The notes beneath the pieces are model-generated. The model saw nothing but the letters and a program-made list of their open reading frames with translations, had not been told where the DNA came from and made no database searches. Position numbers and translations under genes: made by a program. Positions 1 to 8,325 of a stretch of 64,000 nucleotides of DNA are shown here, piece by piece (the first letter of the stretch is position 1; each line of letters opens with the position of its first letter). The stretch comes from Cellulophaga sp. Hel_I_12 (GTDB lineage: Bacteria > Bacteroidota > Bacteroidia > Flavobacteriales > Flavobacteriaceae): NCBI RefSeq assembly GCF_000799565.1, contig NZ_JUHB01000001.1, positions 3,599,501 through 3,663,500 on the forward strand, written 5' to 3'.

Positions 1-1212
1 GCGATGCGGTAAATCACTCTCTTTACTTATTTGATTTTCGTAAGAGCTTGAGTACCTTTTGACCATACGATCAATTTCTGCTTTTGTAAAGCCAAATTTT
101 ACCGCTCGAACAACTTCCGTTAAGGCAGTTTTAAAAGCTTCTTGTTGTTGTCCTGGTTTTGGTCCTATACCAATAGATAATTGATTTTTAGCTCTTGCCA
201 AATCACTATAATAAATGTTAGCACCTAGAAAAGGGGCCTCTGGTTTTTGGCTTATTTCTCTTATCCTCGCAGAGATCATTCCTGTTGCCATTCCGTTTAA
301 TAGTGATTCTTTTAAATCTTTAACCGTTTGATTTTCTAAGGATTTTGGATGGGTAATATTAAATGAAATGCTCGATGTAGAAACTTCTTCATCCATCGAC
401 ATTTTGTAAAGCATTTCTTTATTATCATCTATTTGAACAATAAAACGTTCAATAGGGTTTTCAACCGCAGGAATATCTGAAAACATAGTTTTGATTCTTT
501 TTTCCATCTCAGCGACGTCGATATCACCAACAATAGCGATAGCTTGAAGATCAGTGCGGTACCAATCGTGATAAAAATCACGTAAGGCTTTATACTCAAA
601 ATTGTCAATGACATCCATGATGCCTATTGGCATTCTATTAGAATAGGTAGAATTATTAAACATAGTAGGTAGTGATTGTTGAAGAATACGCATACCGCCA
701 CTTTGGCGCGTTCTCCATTCTTCTTTAATAACACCACGCTCCGCATCAATTTCTTCATCAGTCAATAATAAGTAATTAGACCAATCGCGAAGCACCGTTA
801 AACAAGTCGTAACAAGTTCATCGGTGGTAGGAATATTATCCATATTGTATACCGTTTCGTCAAAAGAAGTATAAGCGTTGATGTCTTTTCCAAAAACGGC
901 ACCTACTTTTTGAAGGGTATTTAAAATACCTTTGCCCTCAAAATTTTCTGTTCCGTTGAACGCCATATGTTCTAAAAAATGCGCTAGTCCCTGCTGATTA
1001 TCATTCTCTAAAACCGATCCTACATTTTGTATGATGTAATAACTCGCGACGTCTTTAGTAACATCTGTTGGATACAAATAATAGGTCATTCCGTTAGTGA
1101 GTACACCTTTGGTTATTTTATTGTTTTCTGGTAAGGGATCATTGAGGTTGCTGTTTTGGGCCAAGAGGCTTAAACAAAACAGGAAAGCAAATAGTACGGT
1201 AACTTTTTTCAT
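1..1212 (-). CDS. M16 family zinc peptidase, N-terminal part (cut by window edge)
   Basis: Reading leftward from ATG at 1210-1212 the frame stays open to base 1, so about 404 N-terminal residues are visible and the rest lies outside. A signal peptide (MKKVTVLFAFLFCLSLLAQ) predicts export to the periplasm. The inverted zinc motif HxxEH is seen as HFLEH at residues 78-82, followed by MAFNGT, and a downstream Glu-rich segment (ERGVIKEEW) fits the third metal ligand of pitrilysin/insulinase peptidases. Bacteroidota members are usually about 900-950 residues with two M16 halves; only the first half is here. The family degrades peptides; the substrate of this one cannot be told. It points away from the kinase gene at 1610. 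Confidence 0.9.
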   Translation of the reverse strand, partial: MKKVTVLFAFLFCLSLLAQNSNLNDPLPENNKITKGVLTNGMTYYLYPTDVTKDVASYYIIQNVGSVLENDNQQGLAHFLEHMAFNGTENFEGKGILNTLQKVGAVFGKDINAYTSFDETVYNMDNIPTTDELVTTCLTVLRDWSNYLLLTDEEIDAERGVIKEEWRTRQSGGMRILQQSLPTMFNNSTYSNRMPIGIMDVIDNFEYKALRDFYHDWYRTDLQAIAIVGDIDVAEMEKRIKTMFSDIPAVENPIERFIVQIDDNKEMLYKMSMDEEVSTSSISFNITHPKSLENQTVKDLKESLLNGMATGMISARIREISQKPEAPFLGANIYYSDLARAKNQLSIGIGPKPGQQQEAFKTALTEVVRAVKFGFTKAEIDRMVKRYSSSYENQISKESDLPHR

Positions 1213-1609
1213 TCTATAATTGGTATTCGTTAGTAAAATACTTTAACTAATGTAAAGGTATTCTGATTAATATTAAAACTAAGATATTAGTTAAATGTCA
1301 CATAAAATAGTAATTTGAATAAAAAAAAGCACTTTTTCCATTTTTCATTTTTTGATGTTAGGCCTAAGAGAGCTAATGCAATTAAAGCTAAACAACTTTT
1401 TAATTTGTCCAAATCACAATAAACAAAATACGAAAGAATACCTTGGATCTAATTATGGCATGGCAGTTTTAATGTTTAACAGAGTTCAATATCTTTGTCT
1501 TCAGGTTTTACTTAACTTCGTTTGCCATAAAGGATATACTTGCCAAGGGCAATTTATTTAAATGAGAAGAGGTATTTAATTCTAGGATAAAATTTAATAG
1601 TATAAAGTA
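1213..1609. other. Intergenic region between divergent genes
   Basis: About 400 bases between the divergent peptidase and kinase genes. It must hold promoters for both. A short plus-strand frame (1352-1561) has no family features and I do not call it. An inverted repeat, TTGCC-AAG-GGCAA at 1540-1552, lies about 60 bases before the kinase start and could be a regulator site. I see no RNA gene. Confidence 0.4.
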
Positions 1610-2701
1610 ATGAATGCGGCAGAACTAGCTTTAAAGGAAAGAATTAAAGAGTTAACTTGTTTATATGAGGTTTCTTCTATTATTGTCCAAGCCAGCTCAG
1701 AACTTCTAGAAGACACCTTAACTGCCATAGCCGGAAGTCTTAAAAATGCTTTTAAGTTCAGTGAGTTTACTGAGATTGAAATCCAAACCCCTCTTATAGC
1801 TGTAAATACTACCATCAATTTTGAGCATAAAGTAGTGATTTCATCTCCTATTTTATGCTTTAATAAGGCCAACGGAAGTATACATGCGTATTTACCCAAG
1901 GATAAATTTTCTAAACAAGACTTTTTATTTGAAGAACAACAACTTTTAGATAGTGTAGCCTTAAAAATAGGAAATCTTTTAGAGCGATTAGAGTTAAAAA
2001 AGAATGAAACATCCTTAAAACGACAAATGGAACGTGCAGATCGTTTGGGGATTTTAGGAGAAATTACAGCCGGTATAGCCCATGAATTAAATACACCATT
2101 AGCAAACATATTAGGTTTTGCAGAATTACTTAAAGATGATTTGAAGAATAATGTGAAAGCCATGGCTGACGTAGAAAAGATCATACAGAATGCTATTTTT
2201 TCTAGAGAAGTGGTTAAAAAATTGATGTTTTTTGCTTGTGAGATGCCCCAGGAAATGCAAAAGGTAAATATTGTTCCCAGTATTAAAAATGCAATTAATT
2301 TACTAGATGCCAGCTTTAGAAAAGAAGAAGTAAAATATCTTGTTAAGATTGAAGAAGAAGAATTATGGCTTAGAGCAGACACCATTCAGCTGACACAAAT
2401 TATTTTTAATTTAATAATTAATGCTATTTATTTTTCACCAAAAGGGGGATTAGTTACCATCGAAACTTTTCAAACTACTACGCATATTATTTTAAAAATC
2501 GTCGATGAAGGTACCGGACTTTCTGAAGCTTCTTTAGAGAAAGTTTTTCAACCTTTTTATACCACCAAAGCAACTGGTGAGGGTTCAGGTTTAGGTTTAA
2601 GTGTTGTACATGGTATTATCATGAGCCACGGTGGCACTATAGAGGTAGAGAATAATCCACATAAGGGCGCAACATTTACGGTGAAACTTCCTAAATCTTA
2701 A
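1610..2701 (+). CDS. Histidine kinase of an NtrB/NtrC-type two-component system
   Basis: A 363-residue sensor kinase without membrane segments, so probably cytoplasmic. Residues 1-130 form an alpha/beta sensor region (GAF-like by look, not firmly recognised). The H-box holds the phosphorylated His158 in GIAHELNTPL. The N-box (NLIINA, about 267-272), G1 box (DEGTG, 299-303) and G2 box (GEGSGLGLS, 323-331) complete the ATPase domain. The order and short kinase core resemble NtrB/AtoS-type kinases, which pair with sigma-54 activators, and the next gene is exactly that, starting 3 bases after this stop. The signal sensed is unknown; the neighbouring glutamate dehydrogenase operon suggests nitrogen, redox or starvation status (inference). 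Confidence 0.9.
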   Translation: MNAAELALKERIKELTCLYEVSSIIVQASSELLEDTLTAIAGSLKNAFKFSEFTEIEIQTPLIAVNTTINFEHKVVISSPILCFNKANGSIHAYLPKDKFSKQDFLFEEQQLLDSVALKIGNLLERLELKKNETSLKRQMERADRLGILGEITAGIAHELNTPLANILGFAELLKDDLKNNVKAMADVEKIIQNAIFSREVVKKLMFFACEMPQEMQKVNIVPSIKNAINLLDASFRKEEVKYLVKIEEEELWLRADTIQLTQIIFNLIINAIYFSPKGGLVTIETFQTTTHIILKIVDEGTGLSEASLEKVFQPFYTTKATGEGSGLGLSVVHGIIMSHGGTIEVENNPHKGATFTVKLPKS

Positions 2702-2704
2702 AAC

Positions 2705-4057
2705 ATGCTGTTAAAAAAAGAAAATATACTTATAGTAGATGATGATATCCATATTTTGGAACTTTTACAACGGCATCTTCAATCTTGGAATTACCACACC
2801 TATAAAGCAGTTTCGGTAAAAGAGGCAGTTGCAATTTTGCGTGATACCCCTATAGACTTATTGATCACCGATTTAAAAATGCCAGAGATTGATGGTTTTG
2901 AGCTTATAAAATTTGTATCAGAACATTATCCAAAACTTCCTAAATTAGTAGTTACCGGATACCCATCAGTACAAGATTCCCTTATGGCCATAAAATCGGG
3001 AGTTGTCAAATACTTGACAAAGCCTTTTACAAAAGATGAATTACAAAGCGCCATAGATGTTTCTTTTAAGCGTAAAAACAGTAAAATTTCGACCGCCAAA
3101 CAGCGCCAAAAAGAAGACCTATCTAAAAATGAAAATAGTACAAAATCATCCTACGGAGACATCATAGGAACTTCAGAAAAGATTAAGAATGTCATCCAAA
3201 TTATTGAAAGGGTTAAAGACAATAAGGCAACTATTTTTGTAAAAGGTGAAAGTGGTACTGGAAAAGAGCTCGTGGCACGAGCCATTCATTACCAAGGTAA
3301 ATTTTCAAGGGAACCTTTTATTGCTGTAAATTGTGGTGCTATCCCAGAAAACCTGCTAGAAGCTGAACTTTTTGGATATACCAAAGGCGCATTTACAGGT
3401 GCAGACACCACACGAAATGGGTTTTTTCAAGCGGCCAACCGTGGTACTATTTTTTTAGATGAAATAGGCAATGCCTCTTTAGCCGTGCAATCTAGGCTAT
3501 TGCGCGTTCTTCAAGAAAAGGAAGTCATTAAAGTGGGAGCTCAAAAGCCTGAAAAGGTAGATATTCGTATTATTACCGCAACGAATAGCAATTTATTAGA
3601 ACTCATAAAAAAAGGTGCTTTTAGAGAAGATTTATATTATAGACTTACCGTTGTAGAAATACAAGTGGCACCACTTAGAGATCGAAAAGAGGATATACCC
3701 TTATTAGTAGAAAAGTTTTTATTTAAATACGGGGTTGAATATAAAGACGGCTTGGTAAAGCTAAGTGAACAAGCCTTGGCTATTTTACAGCGTTATGATT
3801 GGCCAGGTAACATTCGTGAATTAGAAAACATCATTCAAAGAGCGGTCATTATGTGCGATAGGAGTATACACGTGGAGCATTTACCCGAAAGCTTAAAGTA
3901 TCCTATTAATTTTCCGGATAGTGCCTTAGTTTCCCTTAAAGAAATTGAAAAGCAATACATCCAAAAAGTACTAAATTTTACCGATAATAATAAAACTAAA
4001 GCAGCTGAAATTTTAGGAATAGACCGCAAAACCATCCGGCAGAAATTGGCTGATTAA
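2705..4057 (+). CDS. Sigma-54-dependent response regulator (NtrC/AtoC family)
   Basis: 450 residues with the full NtrC layout. The receiver domain (1-120) has the acidic pocket DDD at 12-14, phospho-acceptor Asp56 in TDLKMP and Lys106. The AAA+ domain (about 150-390) has Walker A GESGTGKE (181-188), the sigma-54 contact loop GAFTGA (228-233) and Walker B IFLDE (249-253). A Fis-type helix-turn-helix occupies 410-450. The intact GAFTGA shows that it can activate sigma-54 promoters. It is co-transcribed with the kinase at 1610. A -24/-12-like element 220 bases downstream, with an inverted repeat further up, is a natural target (inference). Confidence 0.95.
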   Translation: MLLKKENILIVDDDIHILELLQRHLQSWNYHTYKAVSVKEAVAILRDTPIDLLITDLKMPEIDGFELIKFVSEHYPKLPKLVVTGYPSVQDSLMAIKSGVVKYLTKPFTKDELQSAIDVSFKRKNSKISTAKQRQKEDLSKNENSTKSSYGDIIGTSEKIKNVIQIIERVKDNKATIFVKGESGTGKELVARAIHYQGKFSREPFIAVNCGAIPENLLEAELFGYTKGAFTGADTTRNGFFQAANRGTIFLDEIGNASLAVQSRLLRVLQEKEVIKVGAQKPEKVDIRIITATNSNLLELIKKGAFREDLYYRLTVVEIQVAPLRDRKEDIPLLVEKFLFKYGVEYKDGLVKLSEQALAILQRYDWPGNIRELENIIQRAVIMCDRSIHVEHLPESLKYPINFPDSALVSLKEIEKQYIQKVLNFTDNNKTKAAEILGIDRKTIRQKLAD

Positions 4058-4164
4058 ATACCCTAAGCGTAAACCACTAACCCCTAACGTTCTGAACTTC
4101 TTTGATTGTAGTTTCAAAACGAGTGCCTAGCACCTAAGATTTTTAAGTTTTACCGATGCATTTC

Positions 4165-4178
4165 TACCCTACTGGGTA
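4165..4178. promoter_or_regulatory. Candidate enhancer site (inverted repeat TACCC-N4-GGGTA)
   Basis: A perfect 5-bp inverted repeat with a 4-base spacer (TACCCTACTGGGTA), about 105 bases upstream of the -24/-12-like element at 4278. That spacing is typical for an NtrC-type activator. A further half-like TTTACC lies at 4149-4154. Binding is inferred from geometry only. Confidence 0.35.
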
Positions 4179-4230
4179 AATTTGTACCACCTCTTCCTTA
4201 TTTTTATTTCTAAAAAAATGTTTGAATAAA

Positions 4231-4258
4231 TTGATTATTAGGTAGTTGAATAATTTTG
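4231..4258 (+). promoter_or_regulatory. Candidate sigma-A-type promoter (Bacteroidota -33/-7)
   Basis: TAATTTTG at 4251-4258 matches the Bacteroidota -7 consensus TAnnTTTG, and a TTG at 4231-4233 lies 17 bases before it as a possible -33 element. This would give a housekeeping start about 50 bases before the ATG at 4319, alongside the sigma-54-like element. Confidence 0.35.
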
Positions 4259-4277
4259 GCATACCATGAACTTTTGT

Positions 4278-4293
4278 TGGCACACAGATTGTC
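4278..4293 (+). promoter_or_regulatory. Candidate sigma-54 -24/-12 promoter
   Basis: TGGCACACAGATTGTC compares with the consensus TGGCACG-N4-TTGCW. The -24 block TGGCAC is exact, the spacing is right and TTG is present; the -12 GC is GT here. The predicted start of transcription falls near 4304, 15 bases before the ATG at 4319. An NtrC-type activator is encoded immediately upstream. Confidence 0.5.
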
Positions 4294-4318
4294 CTTAAGG
4301 TGTAAAACAAGTTTATTT

Positions 4319-4492
4319 ATGGAATCATCATCGTTTAATATTTGTCCTACTTGCGTTTACCTAAGCACTTGTGTGTTAACCAATCAAAAACATAAAGTAT
4401 GGTCTTGTAGTGAATACCATGAAGTAGAAAGCATTCAGAAAAACCTTATTCCTAATATAGTGAACGATAGCTTAGCGGCTATAGTGCTATAA
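4319..4492 (+). CDS. Small Cys-rich protein of unknown function
   Basis: A 57-residue protein that I do not recognise as a named family. I chose ATG at 4319 rather than the upstream in-frame TTG at 4256 because the sigma-54-like promoter (4278-4293) would sit inside the longer form, and the extra residues look like non-coding sequence. Four cysteines (CPTC, then STC and SCSEY) lie within about 25 residues and suggest metal binding or a redox knuckle. There is no signal peptide. It starts the run of genes that continues with glutamate dehydrogenase 31 bases downstream, so it is probably made under the same stress or nitrogen signal. Confidence 0.6.
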   Translation: MESSSFNICPTCVYLSTCVLTNQKHKVWSCSEYHEVESIQKNLIPNIVNDSLAAIVL

Positions 4493-4523
4493 TTAATTCT
4501 TTAATTTTTATTAAAATAATAGC

Positions 4524-5828
4524 ATGATTACAATACCAAAAGATCTTGATACAAAAGAAAAAAAAATACCGCTTAGGGGTATGATGGAAAATGTGATGGA
4601 GCAGTTTAATAGTGCTTCAGATCATATTAATTTACATCCTAACATTCGTAAAATTTTAAGTATTACCAACAATGAAATCATAGTGCATTTTCCAGTAAAA
4701 ATGGACAATGGTGATGTTGCTATTTTTACGGGATACAGGGTTCAGCATAATAATGCGCTCGGACCTTACAAAGGTGGTTTACGTTACCACCCTACAGTAG
4801 ATATCGATGCAGCAAGGGCCTTAGCGATGTGGATGACCTGGAAAACCTCATTAGCAGGTTTGCCTTATGGTGGGGGCAAAGGAGGTATTCAACTCGACCC
4901 TACAAAATACTCAGCAGGAGAATTAGAGCGAATTACACGTAGGTTTACTTTTGCCTTAGCCGACAATATAGGCCCAGAACATGATATTCCTGCGCCAGAC
5001 GTAAATACCAATAGCCAAACAATGGCTTGGATGGCAGACACCTATATGAGCACAAGACCGCCCGCTGAACGCAGTGCAAATCAGCATGTAGTTACAGGTA
5101 AACCGGCAGGTAGTGGAGGTCTTGAGGGACGTGATCGCGCCACGGGATTTGGGGTGTTTTTGACCATTAAATTTTGGGCGGAGCGTAACAATGAGGTGCT
5201 TAAAGGAAAAACATTTACCGTTCAAGGTTTTGGAAATGTCGGCTACTGGGCTGCCTATTTCCTTGAATTGGAAGGGGCTAAATTGGTGGCTGTACAAGAT
5301 GCTTTTGGAAGTATTCAAAATAAAAATGGAATTGAAGTTGCAGCCTTATTTAAGTATGCACAGGCTCACAAAGGGAGTATTGTAGCTTATCCTGATGCGC
5401 TACCTTTAGATAAAGATGATTTTTTTAGCACCGCTTGTGATATTTGTATTCCTGCAGCTTTAGGAAACCAAATTACCATTGAAAACGCACCCTTTATAAA
5501 AGCAAAATTAATTGCAGAGGGTGCTAATGGGCCTACCAATGTAGAAGGGGAACAAATCTTAATCAAAAACGGAGTTACGATAATCCCAGATATCCTTTGC
5601 AATTCTGGCGGTGTCATTGGTAGTTATTTTGAGTGGTTGCAAAATAGAAATGGAGAACTTTGGCAGCTAGATGAAGTAATGATGAAGATCGAAAAAAAGA
5701 TGAAAGAATCTTTTGATAAAGTCAATAAATACGCTGAAGAGCATCATTTAGATATGAGAACTGCGGCGTATTGTATCGCGATACAGCGAATTGAAAGGGC
5801 TTATGTAGAACGTGGAATTTTTCCATAA
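4524..5828 (+). CDS. gdhA: Glutamate dehydrogenase (Glu/Leu/Phe/Val dehydrogenase family)
   Basis: 434 residues, close to the 420-450 of hexameric glutamate dehydrogenases. It interconverts glutamate and 2-oxoglutarate plus ammonia in the cytoplasm, using NAD(P). The substrate domain carries GPYKGGLRYHP (Lys83), Lys107 and the catalytic Lys119 in PYGGGKGG. The Rossmann domain has QGFGNVG near 233. I cannot decide between NAD and NADP use. Leucine or phenylalanine dehydrogenase is less likely given length and motifs. It lies inside a same-strand run with short gaps (31 bases before, 15 after), downstream of an NtrC-type regulator, which fits control by nitrogen or energy status. Confidence 0.92.
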   Translation: MITIPKDLDTKEKKIPLRGMMENVMEQFNSASDHINLHPNIRKILSITNNEIIVHFPVKMDNGDVAIFTGYRVQHNNALGPYKGGLRYHPTVDIDAARALAMWMTWKTSLAGLPYGGGKGGIQLDPTKYSAGELERITRRFTFALADNIGPEHDIPAPDVNTNSQTMAWMADTYMSTRPPAERSANQHVVTGKPAGSGGLEGRDRATGFGVFLTIKFWAERNNEVLKGKTFTVQGFGNVGYWAAYFLELEGAKLVAVQDAFGSIQNKNGIEVAALFKYAQAHKGSIVAYPDALPLDKDDFFSTACDICIPAALGNQITIENAPFIKAKLIAEGANGPTNVEGEQILIKNGVTIIPDILCNSGGVIGSYFEWLQNRNGELWQLDEVMMKIEKKMKESFDKVNKYAEEHHLDMRTAAYCIAIQRIERAYVERGIFP

Positions 5829-5843
5829 TTAAAAAGTTTAGAA

Positions 5844-6257
5844 ATGAAATACAAGAATTTAATAATAGAAAAAAGAGAATACGTTTATTTAAAACGTATT
5901 CTCAATATATCTGGATACACAGGTGATTTTGAAACTCAAAAATCGTTGAAGCGATTGCTAGATGAACTTAAAACAGCTCAGATAGTGGATAATGATGAAC
6001 TTCCAAAAGATGTGATTCGATTAAATAGTAAGGTTAGCATAGAAGCTGAAAATGGATGGAAAAAAACGCTACAAATCGTAATTCCAGCAGACCGAGATTT
6101 AAAAAATGATAAAATTTCAGTACTTACTCCTATGGGTGCTGCCCTTATAGGCTATTCTCAAAGTGATGCGATCACTTGGGAATTTTCTAAAGGAGAACAA
6201 AAGTTGACTATTGTAGCTGTAGCACAAGATGAAACGTACGAAGCCATAAATATTTAA
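5844..6257 (+). CDS. GreA/GreB C-terminal-domain protein (Rnk-like)
   Basis: 137 residues. The C-terminal half (about 60-137) has the GreA/GreB FKBP-like fold pattern: LNSKVSIE, then LQIVIPADRD, then SVLTPMGAALIGY. The N-terminal part is a short helical region rather than the full Gre coiled coil. That makes it more like Rnk, a nucleoside-diphosphate-kinase regulator that binds RNA polymerase, than a true transcript-cleavage factor. It follows glutamate dehydrogenase by 15 bases and is probably in the same operon. Proteins of this type often sit in stress clusters of Bacteroidota. The exact role is not known. Confidence 0.75.
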   Translation: MKYKNLIIEKREYVYLKRILNISGYTGDFETQKSLKRLLDELKTAQIVDNDELPKDVIRLNSKVSIEAENGWKKTLQIVIPADRDLKNDKISVLTPMGAALIGYSQSDAITWEFSKGEQKLTIVAVAQDETYEAINI

Positions 6258-6273
6258 ATCTAAAACCAATAAA

Positions 6274-6672
6274 ATGACATCACTACATACAACGGTTTAT
6301 GCCCATGATACAGAAGTTGATTTAACACATAAAATAAATACCATTGAGTTACAAAACTGGATTATTCATTTGCAATATGTAAAAAAAGAAATAAACCATT
6401 TAGTCCTTATATGTAATACAGTATTGGAGGGTAAGTTTGTTGATTTGTTTGAGGAAAAGCAAGCAAAAAACGATAAGCTGCTGAATATATTAAATAGCTC
6501 TAAAAGGTCACGGGCTAATATCACTGAATGTGAAGATACCCTTTGTGATATGGCGTTTATAAACGATCACGAAGGCTTTAGGAAAAGTTACATGTACTAT
6601 TTAGATTCCTATAGAAGTTTAAAAGAGCATTTTTTTATTGAATTTACAAACACTATGGGATCTAAAGTATAA
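6274..6672 (+). CDS. Helical protein of unknown function, paralogue of the next gene
   Basis: 132 residues, no signal peptide, rich in Leu, Lys and Glu and predicted mostly helical. I do not recognise the family. From about residue 18 the pattern LTHKINTIELQNWI...VKKEINHL parallels the protein at 6690 (CLKKDLIELSYWI...HRELDTL), and both end in a matching YRSLKEHF/FRALKNDF stretch. They look like an old tandem duplication. It lies 16 bases after the GreA-like gene, in the probable sigma-54-linked operon. Such small helical bundles may act as adaptor or stress proteins, but nothing here proves that. Confidence 0.7.
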   Translation: MTSLHTTVYAHDTEVDLTHKINTIELQNWIIHLQYVKKEINHLVLICNTVLEGKFVDLFEEKQAKNDKLLNILNSSKRSRANITECEDTLCDMAFINDHEGFRKSYMYYLDSYRSLKEHFFIEFTNTMGSKV

Positions 6673-6689
6673 ATTTTAACCCTACAAAT

Positions 6690-7094
6690 TTGAATAGTTC
6701 TAGAATAGATCAAACGGAAACACAGCGCAAATTATGTTTAAAAAAAGACCTGATAGAACTTAGTTATTGGATCGATGCATTAGAGTTTATTCACCGAGAA
6801 CTCGATACCCTAATGGTTCTTGAGAATCAACTGCTAAATCAAAGTATATTTCGGCAAAATATAAAAGGATTGCGACGTAAAAATACCTTGGCGATGGGCT
6901 TGTTTTGCCAGTATGAAAAAGAGTTGCGGACCGAGTTCGAATATGGAAAAATGGCTTATGAAGTTACAAGGGCAAAAGTTCATGAAAAAAAGCGTGCTTC
7001 CTATGAAAGTTTAATTCAGGACTTTAGAGCGTTAAAAAATGATTTCTATAAGCTGCTAAGGTCTTATACCGCTACTTATAGTAGCATAAAATGA
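6690..7094 (+). CDS. Helical protein of unknown function, paralogue of the previous gene
   Basis: 134 residues read from TTG at 6690, 17 bases after the previous stop. No in-frame ATG lies near the start, and the paralogy with the 6274 protein begins about 15 residues in, so TTG is the likeliest start. It is highly charged, all-helical by composition, and without a signal peptide. Shared features with its neighbour are the IELSYWIDAL-like first helix, a central basic stretch (KGLRRKNT) and a C-terminal FRALKNDF helix. The function is unknown. It is followed 36 bases later by a tiny membrane peptide gene. Confidence 0.65.
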   Translation: MNSSRIDQTETQRKLCLKKDLIELSYWIDALEFIHRELDTLMVLENQLLNQSIFRQNIKGLRRKNTLAMGLFCQYEKELRTEFEYGKMAYEVTRAKVHEKKRASYESLIQDFRALKNDFYKLLRSYTATYSSIK

Positions 7095-7130
7095 GGTGTA
7101 AGGCTTAAGAAATATTAAAACGAGAAAACT

Positions 7131-7226
7131 ATGAGTAATAGAAAATTTAATATCATAGCTATATTGGTGGGTATTGTAATACTTGTTTTATTAAGTTGGT
7201 GGGTTCCGGCACCAATTTTTAATTGA
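7131..7226 (+). CDS. 31-residue single-pass membrane peptide
   Basis: ATG at 7131 opens a 31-codon frame: MSNRKFN, a strongly hydrophobic stretch (IIAILVGIVILVLLSWWV), then PAPIFN and TGA. A short basic head and one membrane helix with a Trp pair at its end are the look of a real small membrane protein rather than a random frame. It is the last gene of the run starting at 4319 and is followed by a strong terminator hairpin at 7266-7296, which supports its inclusion in the transcript. The function is unknown; small peptides of this kind often modulate a membrane partner. Confidence 0.6.
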   Translation: MSNRKFNIIAILVGIVILVLLSWWVPAPIFN

Positions 7227-7260
7227 AGTATGCACTAAACATCCTCTTTGTTTTTAAGTA

Positions 7261-7302
7261 AAAAATGCTTGAATACTTCTTGTAAGTATTCAAGCACTTT
7301 TT
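7261..7302. terminator. Bidirectional rho-independent terminator
   Basis: A perfect 13-bp stem (7266-7278 with 7284-7296), 5-base loop, preceded by five A and followed by five T. It ends the plus-strand run finishing at 7226 and also the minus-strand gene ending at 7357. Confidence 0.85.
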
Positions 7303-7356
7303 AATTTTGTGCTACTCGCTATGCAATAGAAAGTTGTTTCTAGTAAGATGCTGACT

Positions 7357-7944
7357 TTAGAACATAAAACCGATTCCTGCAGATACATAAGAATTATGTA
7401 CGTCTAAATTTTCAATCATTTCTGAAAAGCCATAACTATATCTTGCCTGAATAAAAACCGACCCCGAAAATTTGTATTCGACTCCGGTTGTTAATTGAAA
7501 ATCAAAATCTTTTACGGCATCGGTATCAATATCGCCACCATCAGCATTGGGGTCAAAATCTATTTCCTCGTTTACTTTAAAACCAAATTGTGGTCCCGCA
7601 TGAATGTTTAAACCGTCAATAAGATACACTTTTAAAAGTAATGGAACTTGAATATAATCTACTTGATACGCTGCATCATCTTGATTTGAATTATTTGTAA
7701 TATCAAAACCTTGACCAGAATAAAAAACTTCGGATTGGAAGGAAAAGATATCAGTAACTGGAACCTCCACTAGTAAACCTCCATAGAAACTAGTTCGCCC
7801 ATCAGGACTCTCAAAATCATTACCCGCCACGGTGGCGAAATTAAGACCAGCTTTTACACCAACCTGTACTTTGTTAGACCACGTTTGTGCCATTGCACTG
7901 GCTCCTGTTGCTAAAACTATAGCTAATACCACTATTTTTTTCAT
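7357..7944 (-). CDS. Outer-membrane beta-barrel protein (porin-like, OMP_b-brl_2 type)
   Basis: 195 residues. A clear signal peptide (MKKIVVLAIVLATGASAMAQ) leads into alternating beta strands of an 8-stranded barrel: VQVGVKAGLNFATVAG at the start, YGGLLVEVPV, DYIQVPLLLKVYL, HAGPQFGFKV, a terminal strand YVSAGIGFMF ending in Phe. This pattern is typical of the small PorT/OmpX-like barrels common in Bacteroidota; most have no assigned substrate. Acidic loops (DFDPNADGGDIDTD) may bind calcium. It has its own promoter (-7 element at 7980-7987) and a shared terminator at 7266. Confidence 0.88.
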   Translation of the reverse strand: MKKIVVLAIVLATGASAMAQTWSNKVQVGVKAGLNFATVAGNDFESPDGRTSFYGGLLVEVPVTDIFSFQSEVFYSGQGFDITNNSNQDDAAYQVDYIQVPLLLKVYLIDGLNIHAGPQFGFKVNEEIDFDPNADGGDIDTDAVKDFDFQLTTGVEYKFSGSVFIQARYSYGFSEMIENLDVHNSYVSAGIGFMF

Positions 7945-8325
7945 TCTTATTTTTTTATTTAATAATCAATTTATGACCGCAAACTTAAGGCTGGTTTTTA
8001 CAAAAAAATGAACCTATCCAAAAGGTTTTTAACCCTAAAAAAATGTGGCTATTATTATTATTTAAAGCGCATAAAGATTTTTTTTAGCACTAAAAATTAA
8101 AGCGGGTTTTTAGACCGTCGACAAGGTAGTAGTATGATATCCTTCTTATATGTTCTAAACCTTTAAAACTATTTTAAGGGTTTTATTCCAATAAGCACAA
8201 ACACTTAAAAATTTCGTAGTCATCCAGAAACTTGATATGAGTTAAGGAAAAACGCATTCAAAACAAAACTCGGCAGGTACAATTTTTATATTGCCTTTGA
8301 ATTAAATAAAATAAAACAGCATAAA
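7945..8325. other. Intergenic region between divergent genes
   Basis: About 380 AT-rich bases between the beta-barrel gene and the peroxiredoxin-like gene. Apart from the -7 element at 7980-7987 I see no gene, RNA or repeat in it. Confidence 0.4.
7980..7987 (-). promoter_or_regulatory. Bacteroidota -7 element for the beta-barrel gene
   Basis: Read on the minus strand this is TAAGTTTG, an exact match to TAnnTTTG, 35 bases before the ATG at 7944. A TTTG further upstream (8001-8004) is only 13 bases away, shorter than the usual -33 spacing, so the -33 part is uncertain. Confidence 0.5.

Noticed and set aside
1352..1561. 69-codon plus-strand frame before the kinase gene
   Set aside because: No family features, odd composition, and it occupies the promoter region of divergent genes.
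4256..4318. Longer start (TTG) for the Cys-rich protein
   Set aside because: It would contain the sigma-54-like promoter and the added residues show no protein character.
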